Below are positions 13,396 to 25,245 of a stretch of 64,000 nt of DNA, in pieces. The stretch is from Lutjanus erythropterus (Eukaryota; Chordata; Actinopteri; Lutjaniformes; Lutjanidae), in NCBI GenBank assembly GCA_020091685.1, contig CM034613.1, forward strand, positions 14,390,169-14,454,168. Direction: 5' to 3'. Position 1 is the first letter of the stretch. The number at the start of each line of letters is the position of its first letter. Made by a program: the position numbers and the translations under genes. A model generated the notes under the pieces. The model had not been told where the DNA came from. It did not search any database and was given only the letters and a program-made list of their open reading frames with translations.

Positions 13396-13739
13396 TTGGC
13401 TGTTGTCAGGTCAAAATGTTGCACTCTAATCTGGAAACTCCTGACTGTTATTCTATTCATCATCCATTTACTTTTTCTTTTGACTCAGTTGAGTTTATAA
13501 CAATGAGTTACAGACAAACAACATAAGACAGAGACATGCCAGATGATCTTAATTAAATGGAAATAAAATTCCAAAATAGTGAATAAATATTGTTAGCGTA
13601 ATCATAAAAAAATACTGACAGCCGCTACTAAATTATCATTAATACTTTGTGCGCTGTAAACATTTCAGTTACTTCTATATTAAGATATTTTTATTTGCTT
13701 TACATATGGGGAAACATACTGTACTATTACTTTGTTAGC
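13396..13739. other. Intergenic DNA, nothing recognised
   Basis: AT-rich sequence without exon-like frames or a clear repeat. Confidence 0.4.
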
Positions 13740-14240
13740 AGTAGTCTAACAAAACAGTAAGTCTACAGCCATGCTAGCTAGCAGTGTGAGCTTATAGGCT
13801 ACATAGTGGCACTTATTGTAGCTAAACACTAATGTCTGCATGCAATTATGCTAATGTGCAAATGTTTGCACAAGTGCGATGTTCATGGCTGGCTATATAT
13901 AATGTTAATGTTCACTATCTTAGTGCAGCATGTTAGCATGCTAACATTTTCTGCTTAACAATTATCACAGAGTAGGCCACATCTTTTCATAAACCAAAGT
14001 GTTGTATAAATAAAATGTTTAACCTGATGATGTCACTAAATAATGCATTAAGGGTTAATAAAAGTGATTATTAAAAGTAACAGTTCATTTTATTGGTAAC
14101 ATAATTGTCTGTACCAAATTTAACAACGGTCCAACAAGCCCTGAATAATTGCACAAACTTTTGTCCAAATCCATTCAATAGTTGTTGATGTATTTCAGTC
14201 TGGACCAGTTGGTGAACTGACCAACCAATAGATCAATACA
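13740..14240. mobile_element. Dispersed fish repeat ('ccattcaatagttgttga' type)
   Basis: Ordered phrases gcatgttagcatgcta, ataaaccaaagtgttg, ctgtaccaaatttaac, ccattcaatagttgtt and tttcagtctggacca are characteristic of a very abundant fish repeat. Parts recur near 9.51 and 9.82-9.93 kb. The boundaries are approximate and no protein frame survives. Confidence 0.6.
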
Positions 14241-15960
14241 GGCATGAACATTTACAACATAGCTAAAAAGTGATTGACAGGTCCGGTTATTATCATATGA
14301 AGGTAAAAGTTTGTGATTCTTTTTATAGCAGTGGTTGTAACGGTGCCAGGGACAGACTGTAATGTGGTTTTTGCTTCAACAGGACTCAGAGATAGCAAAC
14401 TGGAACGCTGCCTTCATTGTTGACAAACCTAGCTACCATAGATTTACATCAGTGAATGCCACTGGCATTTGATTTAGAGCAGTTTCGAAAAAGGGAACTG
14501 AGCATAAAACATTTCTACCATGAATGGATGGCAGCTCATACAGTGTCAATTCACTTCCTTAATTTTCTGTATCGCCCTGCTGCACTGTTACATCCCAGCC
14601 TCTCAAGACAACAAAACAGAAGTCACAACCCTGTGAAAATAACGATAGCTGTTCTAAGAAGCAAAGTATACCAAATAACTCAGTAAACCTGCTTGGAAGA
14701 AGCTGTAATAAGCTGTCATAACTTCCCCATCTGGGCCAGTTATTCCCTAACTTAACTGTGAATTAAAGGCCAAGGTCATCAACAAACGTTTTGTTCTTCA
14801 AAATCCCCAAATTTCCTCCCAGCTCAGCTGTGAACTGTGTTGACTTTGACCATTCATGGAGTTATTTTGTCATTAATGCGCTTTCTTGAACCAGCAATTT
14901 TCCTTCACCCTGCCTTCTGCTGCTGCCAGAGATTGTCGTTGTTTTCCTACAATGACTTGTAATAACCTCCTGAGAGGGCTGTAAACTTGTTGGTTTCAGT
15001 CACAGCAGTCAAGACATTTGAATTAATGGCCGCTAATTAGCCCAGATCAAGTAGTTTCTGAACAATTGGGTGTGTCTCTAATAGCGGCACACCCACTGAT
15101 AATAATGTCTTGTGGCTAATTGTGGAGTCTAAAAAAGACTTTTCTGTCTATCTACATGTAATACTGGTGATTACATAGCTGAAAATTCTTCTGCTAAACC
15201 TCTGACTGCCTATATCAGACAGCGTTCACTATGTGCATGTTTTCAAAATCCCCATCCCTACATGAAACAACAACAACCCCGAAGCTAGCAACCTATATGC
15301 TGAAAATGGCACCTTGGTTGCTAACAATATGAATGTAAACAAGCTAACAGATGTGCCTTTTCTTTTGCAGAGATTTGGCCATTTTAATGCCCGAACTCGC
15401 CTCTCCATGCGAAAAACGGATTTTTAAATTGCTTATTTTTGGCTCAGGTAAAGTTTTACAAGAATAAAAACTCCATGGATCAAAAATGCATAATAGAAAG
15501 AGTCATAACTGACCATGTTTGTAGTTTGAGGTGTCCTGTCCAGAGTTTCATAGATGTCTCTTTTATAATGGTGGCTAACAGTATTCAGATGAGCCTTGGA
15601 TTACACCAGATGAGCAGTATGGATGCATTTCATGTTTTTTATTTAGGTTTGTAAACTGGTCACCGTTCACTTAAATTATTTGGGAGAATCTGCAGCAACG
15701 TTTTGAGGACTAAAAAGTTAAACCTGACCTTCAGTAGGTATGAGAGTGAGCAGATAATGACTGAATTTTCATTTTTGAGTGAACTATTCATAGGGACTAA
15801 AATGCCCATGCAGTTATAGAAGCCAGACTAAACTGCAGTTTGATTTAATGATGATTAAATATGTAAATTGTCCAGCACTTCTCTACTACTTTTGTCTGAT
15901 CAAGTGGACAATTTAAGACCTCATTCCATGTTTGCACTCACTGAACGGTTCTCTTAACAG
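14241..15960. other. Intergenic DNA with repeat pieces, no supported gene
   Basis: The stretch 15710-15795 (cctgaccttcagtagg, gataatgactgaattt, ttgagtgaactatt) matches 46750-46830 and is the end of a common fish repeat. Short open frames at 14456-14686 and 15439-15654 lack family resemblance. Confidence 0.4.
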
Positions 15961-16065
15961 GAGCACCAAAGAGACAATACCTCCAATGCGACATGCCCGA
16001 ACAAGAACTGCAGCTGCGCTCCTGCCTATGCGACAGTTTGGATGCTGACTCTGTTCTTGCTGTGA
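15961..16065 (+). CDS. Candidate terminal coding exon of a GPI-anchored or secreted protein (speculative)
   Basis: A plausible splice acceptor (ggttctcttaacag) ends at 15960. In frame 0 it is followed by 34 codons and a stop. The peptide has an N-glycosylation sequon (NAT), a cysteine pair in CPNKNCSC, and a hydrophobic C-terminus (VWMLTLFLL) with no charged tail, as expected for a GPI-anchor signal. I could not find upstream exons that join it, and it lies among repeats. It may be chance; no family is assigned. Confidence 0.2.
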   Translation, partial: EHQRDNTSNATCPNKNCSCAPAYATVWMLTLFLL

Positions 16066-16589
16066 GATACGTAGGGAGGGCGGGTGCCTGTCTGAGATGC
16101 TCCATTATGTCACCGGTGGCCCAAGAATAGTTCCAGTGTGTCCAGCTCCGCGCCGAGGCGAGTGTGACGTTCAGAACTTAACTGTTATTGGGCCAAACCC
16201 AGAAGAAACAGGGGCCCTACTGTTTCCCCACGTCAGGCACACCCAGCCGCACACACACACACACATACAGATGCACAGACGCATGCACACATGGAACCGT
16301 TTAAGGTTTTCCCTCTGCCACTGTTCAAAATGCCCCCAGAATAAACACATGAAGCAGATCTGAAGCAGTGAGGCCAGTGATCCCCATTAGAGACGGGCCG
16401 TGTGACGCAATGTGATGGTAATGAAGGGTAGTGGGTTTCAGATGTTTCCTCAGCCTCGTATTTTACTTATCGACAGTAATGTGAGACTTTCAGCTGGTAG
16501 AACAGTTGGTATGTGTCAGGGGCTTGTGAAATGATGACGACTAATGTATGGTTATAAATAGCCTATATATTAAACTTAAGGGATTTCAA
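16066..16589. repeat. Non-coding stretch with a short CA repeat
   Basis: A short CA-rich tract lies near 16250-16285. The surrounding sequence gives no exon-like frame; the open frame at 16097-16363 is inflated by the CA tract. Confidence 0.4.
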
Positions 16590-17190
16590 CAAGCCCCGAA
16601 GACCTTTTTCCTTGAAAAGGTTCTTTGGAAGAAAAGGGTTCTTAATGGAAACAAGTCTTACAAAGAACCCTTAACAAAACCATGCGACCCAGGTCTGATT
16701 TTTTCATGACTGTGCGAACAGCTCAAGTCACATGAAATCTGATTTTTTAAAATCCGACGTCGGTCGCTTTCAGAGGTGGTACTATTTCGGATGCGTGTCT
16801 GATATTTTGCAACGCGCCCGCCGTCTGAACAGTCATGTCGCGTTTAATGCGACTTTTACGTCACTCTAGCGTGACTTGTTGTGCGAATTGTGCGCCGGTT
16901 CCTTGGCGGTAACTACAGTGTAGACATGGATTTCGAACAGAGTGACATAAGGGGGTGCATTTCTCGGCACAACACTGTAAACGGTGCGCTGCGCGTGACG
17001 TCCTGATGTCTTTGTTATTGTTCTTTTGCGCATGGTCTGTTCAGGGCCGTGGACTGTTCACACGGGAATCAATGTAGGTCAAATATAGGTCACATTTAAA
17101 AAGTAATGTGAACCGCTAAACGAAAAAATTGGATCTGTGTAAAAAATTGGAATTGAGCACTAAGACCTGCCGTGTGAACTGAGCCCATGT
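16590..17190. mobile_element. CpG-rich dispersed element with a flanking 'gaaccctt' repeat
   Basis: At 16605-16680 aaggttctttggaag and aaagaacccttaac form a small inverted pair of a kind common in fish. From 16685 to 17190 there is a stretch with far more CpG than its surroundings. It starts tgcgacccaggtctgat and ends gccgtgtgaactgagccc, and contains phrases like tccgacgtcggtcgc. This looks like a younger TIR-type DNA element; its family is uncertain and no transposase frame is present. Confidence 0.45.
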
Positions 17191-17936
17191 TTCAGGATGT
17201 TATCAGGTCGTTTTCAGGTCGTAGTGGTGTTTGACACTGAGAAAGCAGAGCAGAAACACCCCAAGCACTTCAGACCAGAGAAAACTTCCCTTTTATATGA
17301 TTTAAAGATTTAATTTTATACATTTAGCAATATCCGTCCCAGTGATGTTCCTGCTTTCATTCACAACACAACCTTCCTGGCATGTTCCCTGGAAGCACCA
17401 GTTCTCAGAAAATCAGTTCTAGCTCTCATTCATACGTGACCCATTCCAGGGAAAATACTGCCATATTTTTGCGAAAGGCTGCATGTGTGAATGAGGCTTA
17501 AGTGACAACAGGAAAAACAATTTTTGAAACTCCCAGTATTGAGGGAGAGGACTGCAGCTGACAGAAGTGAAACTGAGCTGCAACGTAAGCCTCATCGAGA
17601 ACTGCACACCATCAGAGTACATTCACTAAAAGTGTTTGTTTTGCCACTGACTCAGATTCTAATTTTTAGTGTTTGAAAATATTAACCAAAAACAGCTTTT
17701 TTATTGCTGTCTGCAAAGCCACTGAACTCCATGTAAATAACCAAAAATGTTATCATTGTAGCCTGTTGCTAAGCCAGTCATTACAATGTGCAGTCAAACA
17801 TTGTTCATATTTTACTTTATTTTAAATGTTGGTGGAAATACCAAAGTTTCCAAATAACACAAAACATGCCAGGCTGAATTTTGGAGGGAATTTGTAAAAA
17901 ATGTTGCACAAGGCATCTAGAATATTTTCACTGTAA
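17191..17936. other. Intergenic DNA, no gene seen
   Basis: No exon-like frames; AT-rich, with no clear repeat structure. Confidence 0.4.
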
Positions 17937-18413
17937 CACTGTAAAAAAATAATACATGAATTTAGTGGTATCGACTAATCTTTTCTCATTAACTTAACCT
18001 AAATATAAAGTTTTTTATCCAAGTTAATTAGACTCAAAATTTCTAGTACTTATTTTCAGAACACCTCAGAACTTATAAACATGAGTTCTTTTAATTTTGA
18101 TTTGAAATGATGCGTTGAATGAATGTACTCTGAGTTCAATCAACTCATTAAAATAAGTTCCTAAATAAACATGTTCAGCATATTAAGCAGACTTCCCAGC
18201 ATGCACTGTTTGAGAGTTAAATAAAATGATTAAAAAAAAAAAACCACACTGATGAAGGTTAGTATTGAATGAACAAAGTGGTTCTAAGAGCAGCACATGT
18301 GAGAGATAATCAAATTTGTTTGTTAATGAGTGTGACTTAATATCTTAAGCTTATTAAACATTTGTCTTCTTCAGTGCAACTGAATTAATATTAAGTTTAT
18401 TTATTTTACACTG
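17937..18413. mobile_element. TIR element, 477 bp, CACTGTAAAA family
   Basis: The ends are CACTGTAAAAA and TTTTACACTG, inverted. Its right portion (caactgaattaatat, agtttatttatttt) aligns with that of the element at 7594-8066. Length and termini agree, so these are two copies of one MITE family. Non-coding. Confidence 0.65.
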
Positions 18414-18479
18414 AAGGAAATATAAAGAACATATTATTCACTCAGTGTATGATAACGTGTTGCAAGTGTGAAGTGAAAT

Positions 18480-18900
18480 TTTAACGATCAGTAAAACTTG
18501 TTACATTGTTTTTGTCTTGTTCTGTTGTTTTCGTCTTGTTCTGTCATTTTTGGCTTGTTACATATTTTTCCTCTTGTTACGTTGTTGTCATCTTGTTATC
18601 TCATTTTTATTGTCTTACAGCTTTTACATACTTTTCATCTTATGTATTATTATGCCATTTTCATCTTGTTAATGTCATTTTCACCTTGTTATGTTTTTTA
18701 CATAATATTTGTCTTGTTACATTATATCTTTCATGTTACATCTTCTGTCTTTTTCATCTTAGTGTTTTTACCTTACTTTATGCATTGCATTTAAACTAAA
18801 GTAAGCCTGTTTTGAAAATGTAATGGGTAAAAAGTACATATTATGTAGAAATGTAGGGAGTAAAAATAAAAAGTTGTACTCAGTTACCTCCCATCTGAAA
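18480..18900. repeat. Dispersed element carrying a minisatellite, direct copy
   Basis: A degenerate unit of about 20-22 bp (core cttgttac-ttttcat) runs from 18490 to 18780. It is followed by an acttaag/agtacata-rich block to about 18890. This is the inverted counterpart of 12860-13395. Long open frames here are a by-product of the T-rich array. Confidence 0.6.
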
Positions 18901-19094
18901 GCTATGATAAGGGGTTAAATATGCATGTAAGTATGTACATAAATGTCATAAATTTTCTTTAAAACACCAATGCCAGTAAAAGACTGAAATATTAGTCAAT
19001 TCTTATCCAACCTGGCATACACTGTAAATCCCTCTTGTCTTGTAAATCATCACTTCTTTTACCAACAGAGTCCTCCCTTTGCTGTCGCACCAAC

Positions 19095-19131
19095 CCGCCT
19101 CCTCCTCCTCTTCCTCCTCCTCCTCCTCCTC
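19095..19131. repeat. (TCC)n microsatellite upstream of a promoter
   Basis: Imperfect TCC repeats of about 37 bp lie roughly 140 bp upstream of a TATA box. Their translation as poly-serine is not evidence of a gene. Confidence 0.8.
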
Positions 19132-19270
19132 TTTACTGCTCTCAGAAAGACGCAAGTGCTCGTCCACGTGTGTGACGAGGTCGCGCCTACGCTGTTTAAA
19201 ACGGTGTCCTCTGATTCACTCACACACTCACTTCATTCAGAGAGCAGAGAGAGGAGCATGATTCAGTCTC

Positions 19271-19278
19271 TATATAAA
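19271..19278 (+). promoter_or_regulatory. TATA box of the PTB-domain adaptor gene
   Basis: TATATAAA sits about 240 bp upstream of the chosen ATG at 19513. It lies within a locally GC-richer stretch following the TCC repeat. Transcription would start near 19300, giving a 5' UTR of about 210 nt. Confidence 0.55.
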
Positions 19279-19512
19279 CTGTCTCAGCCTGTACGCACGT
19301 CTCACTGTCGGTTTCCGCGCACATGGCGCACTGATCTCACGGAATAACATGAAATATTAGCTAAAAGGAAGATATATTTCTTTTTAAGCGACATAAACTG
19401 ACAGTCGAACTGATTGCATGTGAACGTGCAGGATACCTGACTTCCACCTGTTCTGTTTGAAAAGATCACGGGACTCTGCGGTTCACCTGAGGCGCACGAC
19501 AACATCGTTTGC

Positions 19513-22500
19513 ATGAAACTGTGGTCAGGTAAGACTAAATTTGGAAAAGTACAAATTTGAATAGCGAGCCTAAACTTCATTGACTGTTTATTAACTTATA
19601 TACTGAGAAATGTAACTGGATTTGGGCAGTATGGCAGTTTTGGTCCAACGTTTCGGGGTCTCGCCGAACCACATTCTTAAGTTTGCTAATTTTAAGTTAT
19701 CTCGCCTGTACTCGACAGTATACAACAGTCAGAATATTTTTGAGTTTTTTAAGCAATCACAGGGCTCTGTTGGTTAATTCGGCATAAAAATGAAGAGAAA
19801 ATGACTTGGAGAAAAAAGTACTAATAATTAGTTTTTGGTAGTATGGCATTGGCTTTTGCCCTCAAGTGCAGACTCATGGGACGCTTGGGGACTCGCCGAA
19901 CCCCACTCTAAAATTCTCTGTTTTAAAGTAAAATAGCTCATTCTTGAGTTTCTACGTCTCAGCATATGTGTGAATTGGTTTAAGAAACCATTAGGTCATG
20001 TTGGTTAATTCGGCATTAAATAAAGGAAAACTTGCTTGAAATATAAGGTTTTTAATAACAGTCTCCCATGCATGTTGCTTTCAGTCCTGTTCTGCCTCAA
20101 GGGGTGCACACTGAATTGAAGAATGGATTTTTAACATAACCTCGTTGTTGGGATTCATCTGTTCAGTTACAGGTTATTCATTGTCTTGTTCCCATAGTGT
20201 TAATGCCTACTAAGAAGTGTAACTGTTTTTTGGCAGTATGACAGTTGTTTTACCCCGAAATGTGGAATCTTACATGGACGCTTTTGTGTTTGCCGAACCC
20301 CATTCTAAAATCGTCTAAGTTAAAGTATACTCGCTTATTCCAGAGACTATACATCGTTCAACACAAATTTGAGTAGATGTAACTAATAAATAGCCTATGA
20401 TGGTTAATTCGGCATAAAAAGAAGGAGAATATGACTTAAAAATCCTTTATTAATGGTTTGCCATTGGTACATCAATTGCTTTTTAGATCAGGTGAACCAA
20501 ACACCTTACAAGTGTGTTTCTGCCTTGTACAGTGTATGAGATGAAGAATGGATCCTTAATATTACATCATTGTTAATTGTGATTGTATATTGGTATGCTG
20601 AGAATAAAATCTGGGGAAAGAATCTCAGCATATGATGATTTTGCAGTCTTTTAGGTATATATAAGCTTAAAGATTAGAAAGGTTAAATTGTAAATCAGTG
20701 CCCAGGTGACATCCTCAAATGTCTTCTTTTGTCTGTAACCAAAAGATACTCAGTTTACTATCATAGAGGGGTAAACAAAGTAGAAAATATTAGCATTTGA
20801 GAAGCCGAAATCAGAGAAGTTGGACATTTTTTCTTAAAAAACAAACAAACAAACAAAACAAAACTCAAAACGATCAATTAATTGCCAAAATAATTGGAGA
20901 GTAAACAATCAATCGACTAATTGTTTCAGCTCTAATAGGCAGAACATGTTCTATACACTTTTAATGCCTACATACAACAACAGGTTGTGACACTGTGACA
21001 CTCTGCACGTGTCCTAAAACTGAAGGATAGTTGTTTACTCAGATGCACGTGAGGTCTTACCTGTGTGCAAATTTGGATTTTATTCATTTGACTATTGTGG
21101 TTAGCCTCTTGCCCAGTGACAGGGAATAACCGTGTTGTATGGTGGACTTGGTTTAATGCAAAACAGGGAGCTATCTGTGTGCGTGTTTTCAAGTGAAAGT
21201 TGCGTGTGAGCACATGTGCATGTTTGTAGCTGTATGTGTGTATGTCCTGGGTCAATGTGCATCCCTTCTGTGATGTGACACACTCTCAAAAGCACGCCAT
21301 TGTTTGTAGGAGAAATATTTAGGGGGGAATGCAAAGCTGTTTCCTGCACAGTGCGGTTGACTAACAATGGACACCACCGTGGAACAGTCGGTGGTTCTCG
21401 CTGCAACTCACTTCTGAGGACAGAGCTAGGATGTTGAGAGAATGGCCAAGAAAAGAGAAAGGGGAAAAAATAAAGTTCCAACACAATGGCGAACAGGCAG
21501 TTCTGTGGGTTTGTAGGATGGGAGACAATGGGGGGCCAGATGTGGACGTTGCATAAGACTTGACCTAGCAAGGTCACAGAAGCCTTGAAGTCGTCCAGTA
21601 ACTAATAGGATGGTGATATGAGTACTGTTTGTACTACTTGGCATGGAGTTGAGTTTGCAGAAGTTTATGTACCTGTGATTGCTTTTTGCATTACAGTGAC
21701 CTCTTATTTATTTTGGCAAGTCTCCAGTTCATAAGTCTGTTTCTATCTTAAGTGGTAACTTATATATTTTTCACCCTGAACCCTTTTTTCCTTATGATAT
21801 AAGTGGTCCAAGTACATCTGGTGTGTGTATGATGGTAAAACAAAACAACACTTCAGGCCTTAAAATCAAAAATCTCGAAAATCCTGACACTCCTACTCAA
21901 TACTGGACCAATTTCAAAACATTTTGTCCCCATTAGTCACTTAAACTCAAACATGGCAAAATAGAGTCCAGGTTGAAAAATACCAAACTTACCCTTTAAG
22001 GGTTCAGTGCTGTGAGGACAAAGCCCAAGTCAGACCTGACTGTAAATATTTAATAGCTGGTGTCTGTGGTGAATGAATATTCCTCACTGAATGCGTCACG
22101 TTTGTAACTGATCCTGTTTGGTGGCCTTTGTTTTTCCACACTGTGGCACAACTTGTGCTGACTGCATGTATTTTTTTCCCTCTCATCATAAGTTAAAAGC
22201 ATGAGATTGCACAAAAACTGTTACAAATGAAGAGTTGCTTCATTATTAAGAAAATCCTCAATGTGAAAACGATCCATTTTCCAGGAGTATTACCCTTTCC
22301 TTCGCCTTGTTTAACTCTGAACAAAGATTAAGCATCTGTCTTGCTCAATTATTCATGCTTCTTTACAAAGGATCTGCTAACGTCACCGTCTTTGTCTGCC
22401 TCATTTCAGATAAAAGCCGTGGATGCAACTACGCTCCATTTATAGAAGAAAGGTGGAAGAGTGGAACAGGCTCTGAAAAGGACCAGCTCACCACCGGCAC

Positions 22501-23875
22501 ATACTCCTCCGCCAAAATTGCCTCAAAATCCAGCCTGAAACGCAGCATGTCACTCAGCACTTTTCACCTCATGCAGACCCTTAAGAACTCTCCTGCTGCG
22601 CTACGTCGGCGCTTTCGCCGCGACCGCACAGAGTCTTTATCCCACGGCGACCCACTCTTCAAGGTGCACTACCTGGGCACGGAGAAAATATTCTCTCTGG
22701 ATCGAGAGCAGGCCCAGGATGCTATTAGCCACTTGCTAGAAGGTATTGCTAATGGGAAGAAGCTGAGCAAAGATCACGCCCTGGTTGTGCGCCCCAGATA
22801 CGTCGAGGTCAAGGAGCTGAGTACAGGTCGGCAGCTCACTAAGACGTACCTGCAGGACATTGCGTACTGTGCAGCGGATGTCAACCGGCCCAATGTGTTC
22901 CTGTACATCTGCAAACATCACGGGCAGCAGCTGCAGTGTCGGGTGTTCTGGTGCAGCCGGGCGGAGCGGGCACGAGACATGACCGCGTGTCTGGCGCATT
23001 CGTTCCAGCGGGCGCTGAGCGACTGGCAGGACGGCTCGGCCACGCTGCAGCCAGGAGACGTGAAGGGGAAACGAGTCGAGGAGTCGTCCAACTCTCCCAA
23101 CACGAAGAGCTCCACGCTGCCCGCCAGTCTGGGAAAAGGTGAGACGACTACGTAGAGAGCAGTAACTACAGAAACGGTTGACAATGGTTTGACAATTTTT
23201 GACAATTGACAAAGACTAAAAACCAATTTCCTGTGTATTTTGTAGTATTTTCTAGCTGTGTTTGTAAGTACACAATATTTCAGGGAGTTCAGTCACTGCA
23301 GTTTGGGTTTATCTGTTTTTGAGTTATTGGAAATTCGACATGCTATTTTGTTCCCAAAGTTTTTATGTCAAATTAAGTTAAATACAGGTTTTTGTCTTGA
23401 TCAGTTTTGATCAATATGCCAGTTACTGGCTGTGTAGGGGAGAATAGTTTCTAAACCATGCGGCCCTTTTAATGTTTTATGACTAATGAACCATTTCCCC
23501 TATTCATTATCCTTATCACACTCCTCCTCTTTTGCTGTCTAAGCTGTTTGCAAAGATAAGATTTCTAAACATACTGCTGGAGCAAGCACATTTAGTGAAA
23601 GTAATGACAACAAGGTCCTAACGTAGGCAGAAGAAAATCAATAGTGTCACTCAGAAACTTTAGAGTCAAGGCTGATAAACTCTTGGAGCTGTTAGATGTT
23701 CATAATTAACATTTAAACACCGGTGTTCAGTTTTCACTTGCAGCTGCTGAGCTGACATCACTGACTCGCTTGTCTTTTTGTCTTTTCAGTCCGCTGGAAG
23801 AAGAGGGGCTCAGTGTCTCGCAGCCCCCTCAGGGCCATCAGCAGGAGAGGATCTGCCTCTGACAGCTGGAACTGA
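19513..23875 (+). CDS. PTB/PID-domain adaptor protein, 276 residues, three coding exons
   Basis: Exons are 19513-19528, 22410-23138 and 23790-23875. All junctions are GT/AG and the phases agree (1 then 1). The ATG in the 16-nt first exon is chosen because it splices in frame (MKLWS, then DKSRG) and follows a TATA box. The start at 22307 inside the large frame lies in the intron. A single PTB fold is visible at about residues 88-212: HYLG opens the domain, DIAYCAAD and NVFLYICKH match the core strands, and an AHSFQRAL-like helix closes it. This is typical of adaptors such as LDLRAP1, GULP1, PID1 and FAM43, which bind NPxY-type receptor tails or lipids in endocytosis and signalling. Basic serine motifs flank the domain (LKRSMSLS, KKRGSVS, SRRGSASDS), suggesting regulation by basophilic kinases. 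I cannot name the exact orthologue. Confidence 0.85.
19595..20590. repeat. Threefold diverged tandem repeat in intron 1
   Basis: Three units share, in order, ggcagtatg(g/a)cag, gccgaaccccattct, ttaaagt and ggttaattcggcat. The gccgaa anchor starts at 19673, 19895 and 20292 (spacing 222 and 397 bp). The last two units also share a downstream tail (gaagaatggat and the following 30 bases). Within each unit, gccgaa is echoed about 100 bp later by its reverse complement ttcggc. No protein frame. Origin unknown. Confidence 0.7.
20591..22409. other. Remainder of PTB-gene intron 1
   Basis: Intronic. A 158-codon minus-strand frame at 21101-21577 is rich in histidine and threonine from CA-type repeats and matches no family, so I do not call it. 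Confidence 0.55.
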
Positions 23876-24310
23876 ACCGCAGCCTTATTTAACCCTTCAA
23901 ACACGGGACCATGTTTAACCTGATGACAACCTCAAGGATGACAGCACTGACAGGAGGGGGGAGGGAGTGATTACAAGACAGAAGGAAAAGGACAAAGGGG
24001 ATGAAACCAGGTCCATATTTGGACATGTGAGGACTCTGCTTGTGAGAGGATGTTGCCGTAATCAGTGAGTGTTTGGACTTGATGGTTTTTTGACACAGCC
24101 AAGTTGTCTGTAGGCGTCCAATGTAGCACAAAATGCCGTTGACAGCTGCCTTTGTTCACCTGTCAACAGCTACGTGAGGACTTGTGACTGGCTGCAAGTC
24201 ATTTGAGGACCAGACTGGTTGATTTCCAGGGCTCTTTCTTGGTTGGCTTGTTTGTTTTTTAAGTACTTGATACTTAAGCCACTGAAGAGTTTGGTCTGTT
24301 GGAAAGAGAC

Positions 24311-24316
24311 AATAAA
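24311..24316 (+). terminator. Polyadenylation signal AATAAA, PTB-adaptor gene
   Basis: First canonical AATAAA after the stop at 23875, giving a short 3' UTR of about 450 nt. A longer transcript ending near 26.2 kb (attaaa before acaacattttg) is also possible. Confidence 0.4.
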
Positions 24317-24597
24317 ACTGAAAGTACCAGCTGTTGGCCAAATCACACAGATTATGTGTATAAAAACTGGAAAAAGACAACGAGAGCTTTTTTTTTGAAG
24401 GCCGATTTTTATTTAACTGACATTTGTGACAGGTCATGATGATTTTGTTTATTTTTTTTTAACCCTGTGGCACTCATAAGCATGTTTCTTGTCTTTTATT
24501 TTTGATGTGAATGGACAAAGCCCCACTTTGAATCTATGTTTTGAGTTTTTGCCAAGATTACATGACATACAGCGGAAAGGAAAAGGTCATAAATGTG

Positions 24598-25245
24598 CTC
24601 AAGTTGAGCGAGCTTGATACCCTGCAAATTTCTCCTTTTCTGTTTCCTGTACGTAGATATTCAATATGCTAGGCTTGTCTATATTGAAAAAAGAACCAAT
24701 TTTTGAAGAGGGTAAAATATGTTGCATGGGGAGCTGTAAAAATGACATATAGCCACATCTTAAGTTAGCAATGTTAGCAAAGCGCTAGCCAACTACATAA
24801 TCTACATTAATCATTAGCTGTAAAAGTGACATTTTGACATCTTAAATAAGCAATATTAGCAAAACATCTGATAAAGACGTTTGATAGCTAATGTTAGCAG
24901 AATGATAGCTAACTTCATCATCAGTATAAATCATTAGCATCTGATAAATAATGTTAGCAAAACACTAGCCAACTACATTATTTACATCAATCACTAGCTA
25001 GCTAGTTGCACCTTGACAGCTAATGTTAATAAAATCCTCACTAACTAGCAAACTAAGAACTGATGTAGATGATGTTGTTAGCTCATGTTTTGCTAACATT
25101 CACAATCAGATGCAACTAGTTAGATAACAACTGATGTAGATTAGTTAGCTAGTTAGCTGTCTAAGTACAGGAAAAGCTATTTAAGTCCAGGGCAGGAGAA
25201 ATTTGACTGAGGTTCTGTTTGGTACCAAGTTTGCTCGACTGAAGG
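24598..25245. mobile_element. Inverted-repeat-ended element rich in TTAGCTA
   Basis: The left end (agcgagcttgatacc, caaatttctcctttt) has a reverse-complement partner at the right end (aggagaaatttgac, ggtaccaagtttgctcg), with a small indel between arms. The interior repeats taatgttagcaaaac and ctagccaactacat several times as a degenerate array. The left half matches 11690-11900. Non-coding, downstream of or within the PTB gene's distal 3' region. Confidence 0.6.

Noticed and set aside
19079..19261. Serine-rich frame over the TCC repeat
   Set aside because: Product of a microsatellite upstream of the TATA box.
21101..21577. 158-codon open frame on the minus strand
   Set aside because: Lies in intron 1 of the PTB gene, has CA-repeat-driven His/Thr content and resembles no family.
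22736..23212. 158-codon frame antisense to the PTB exon
   Set aside because: Shadow of the GC-rich coding exon on the other strand; no domain.
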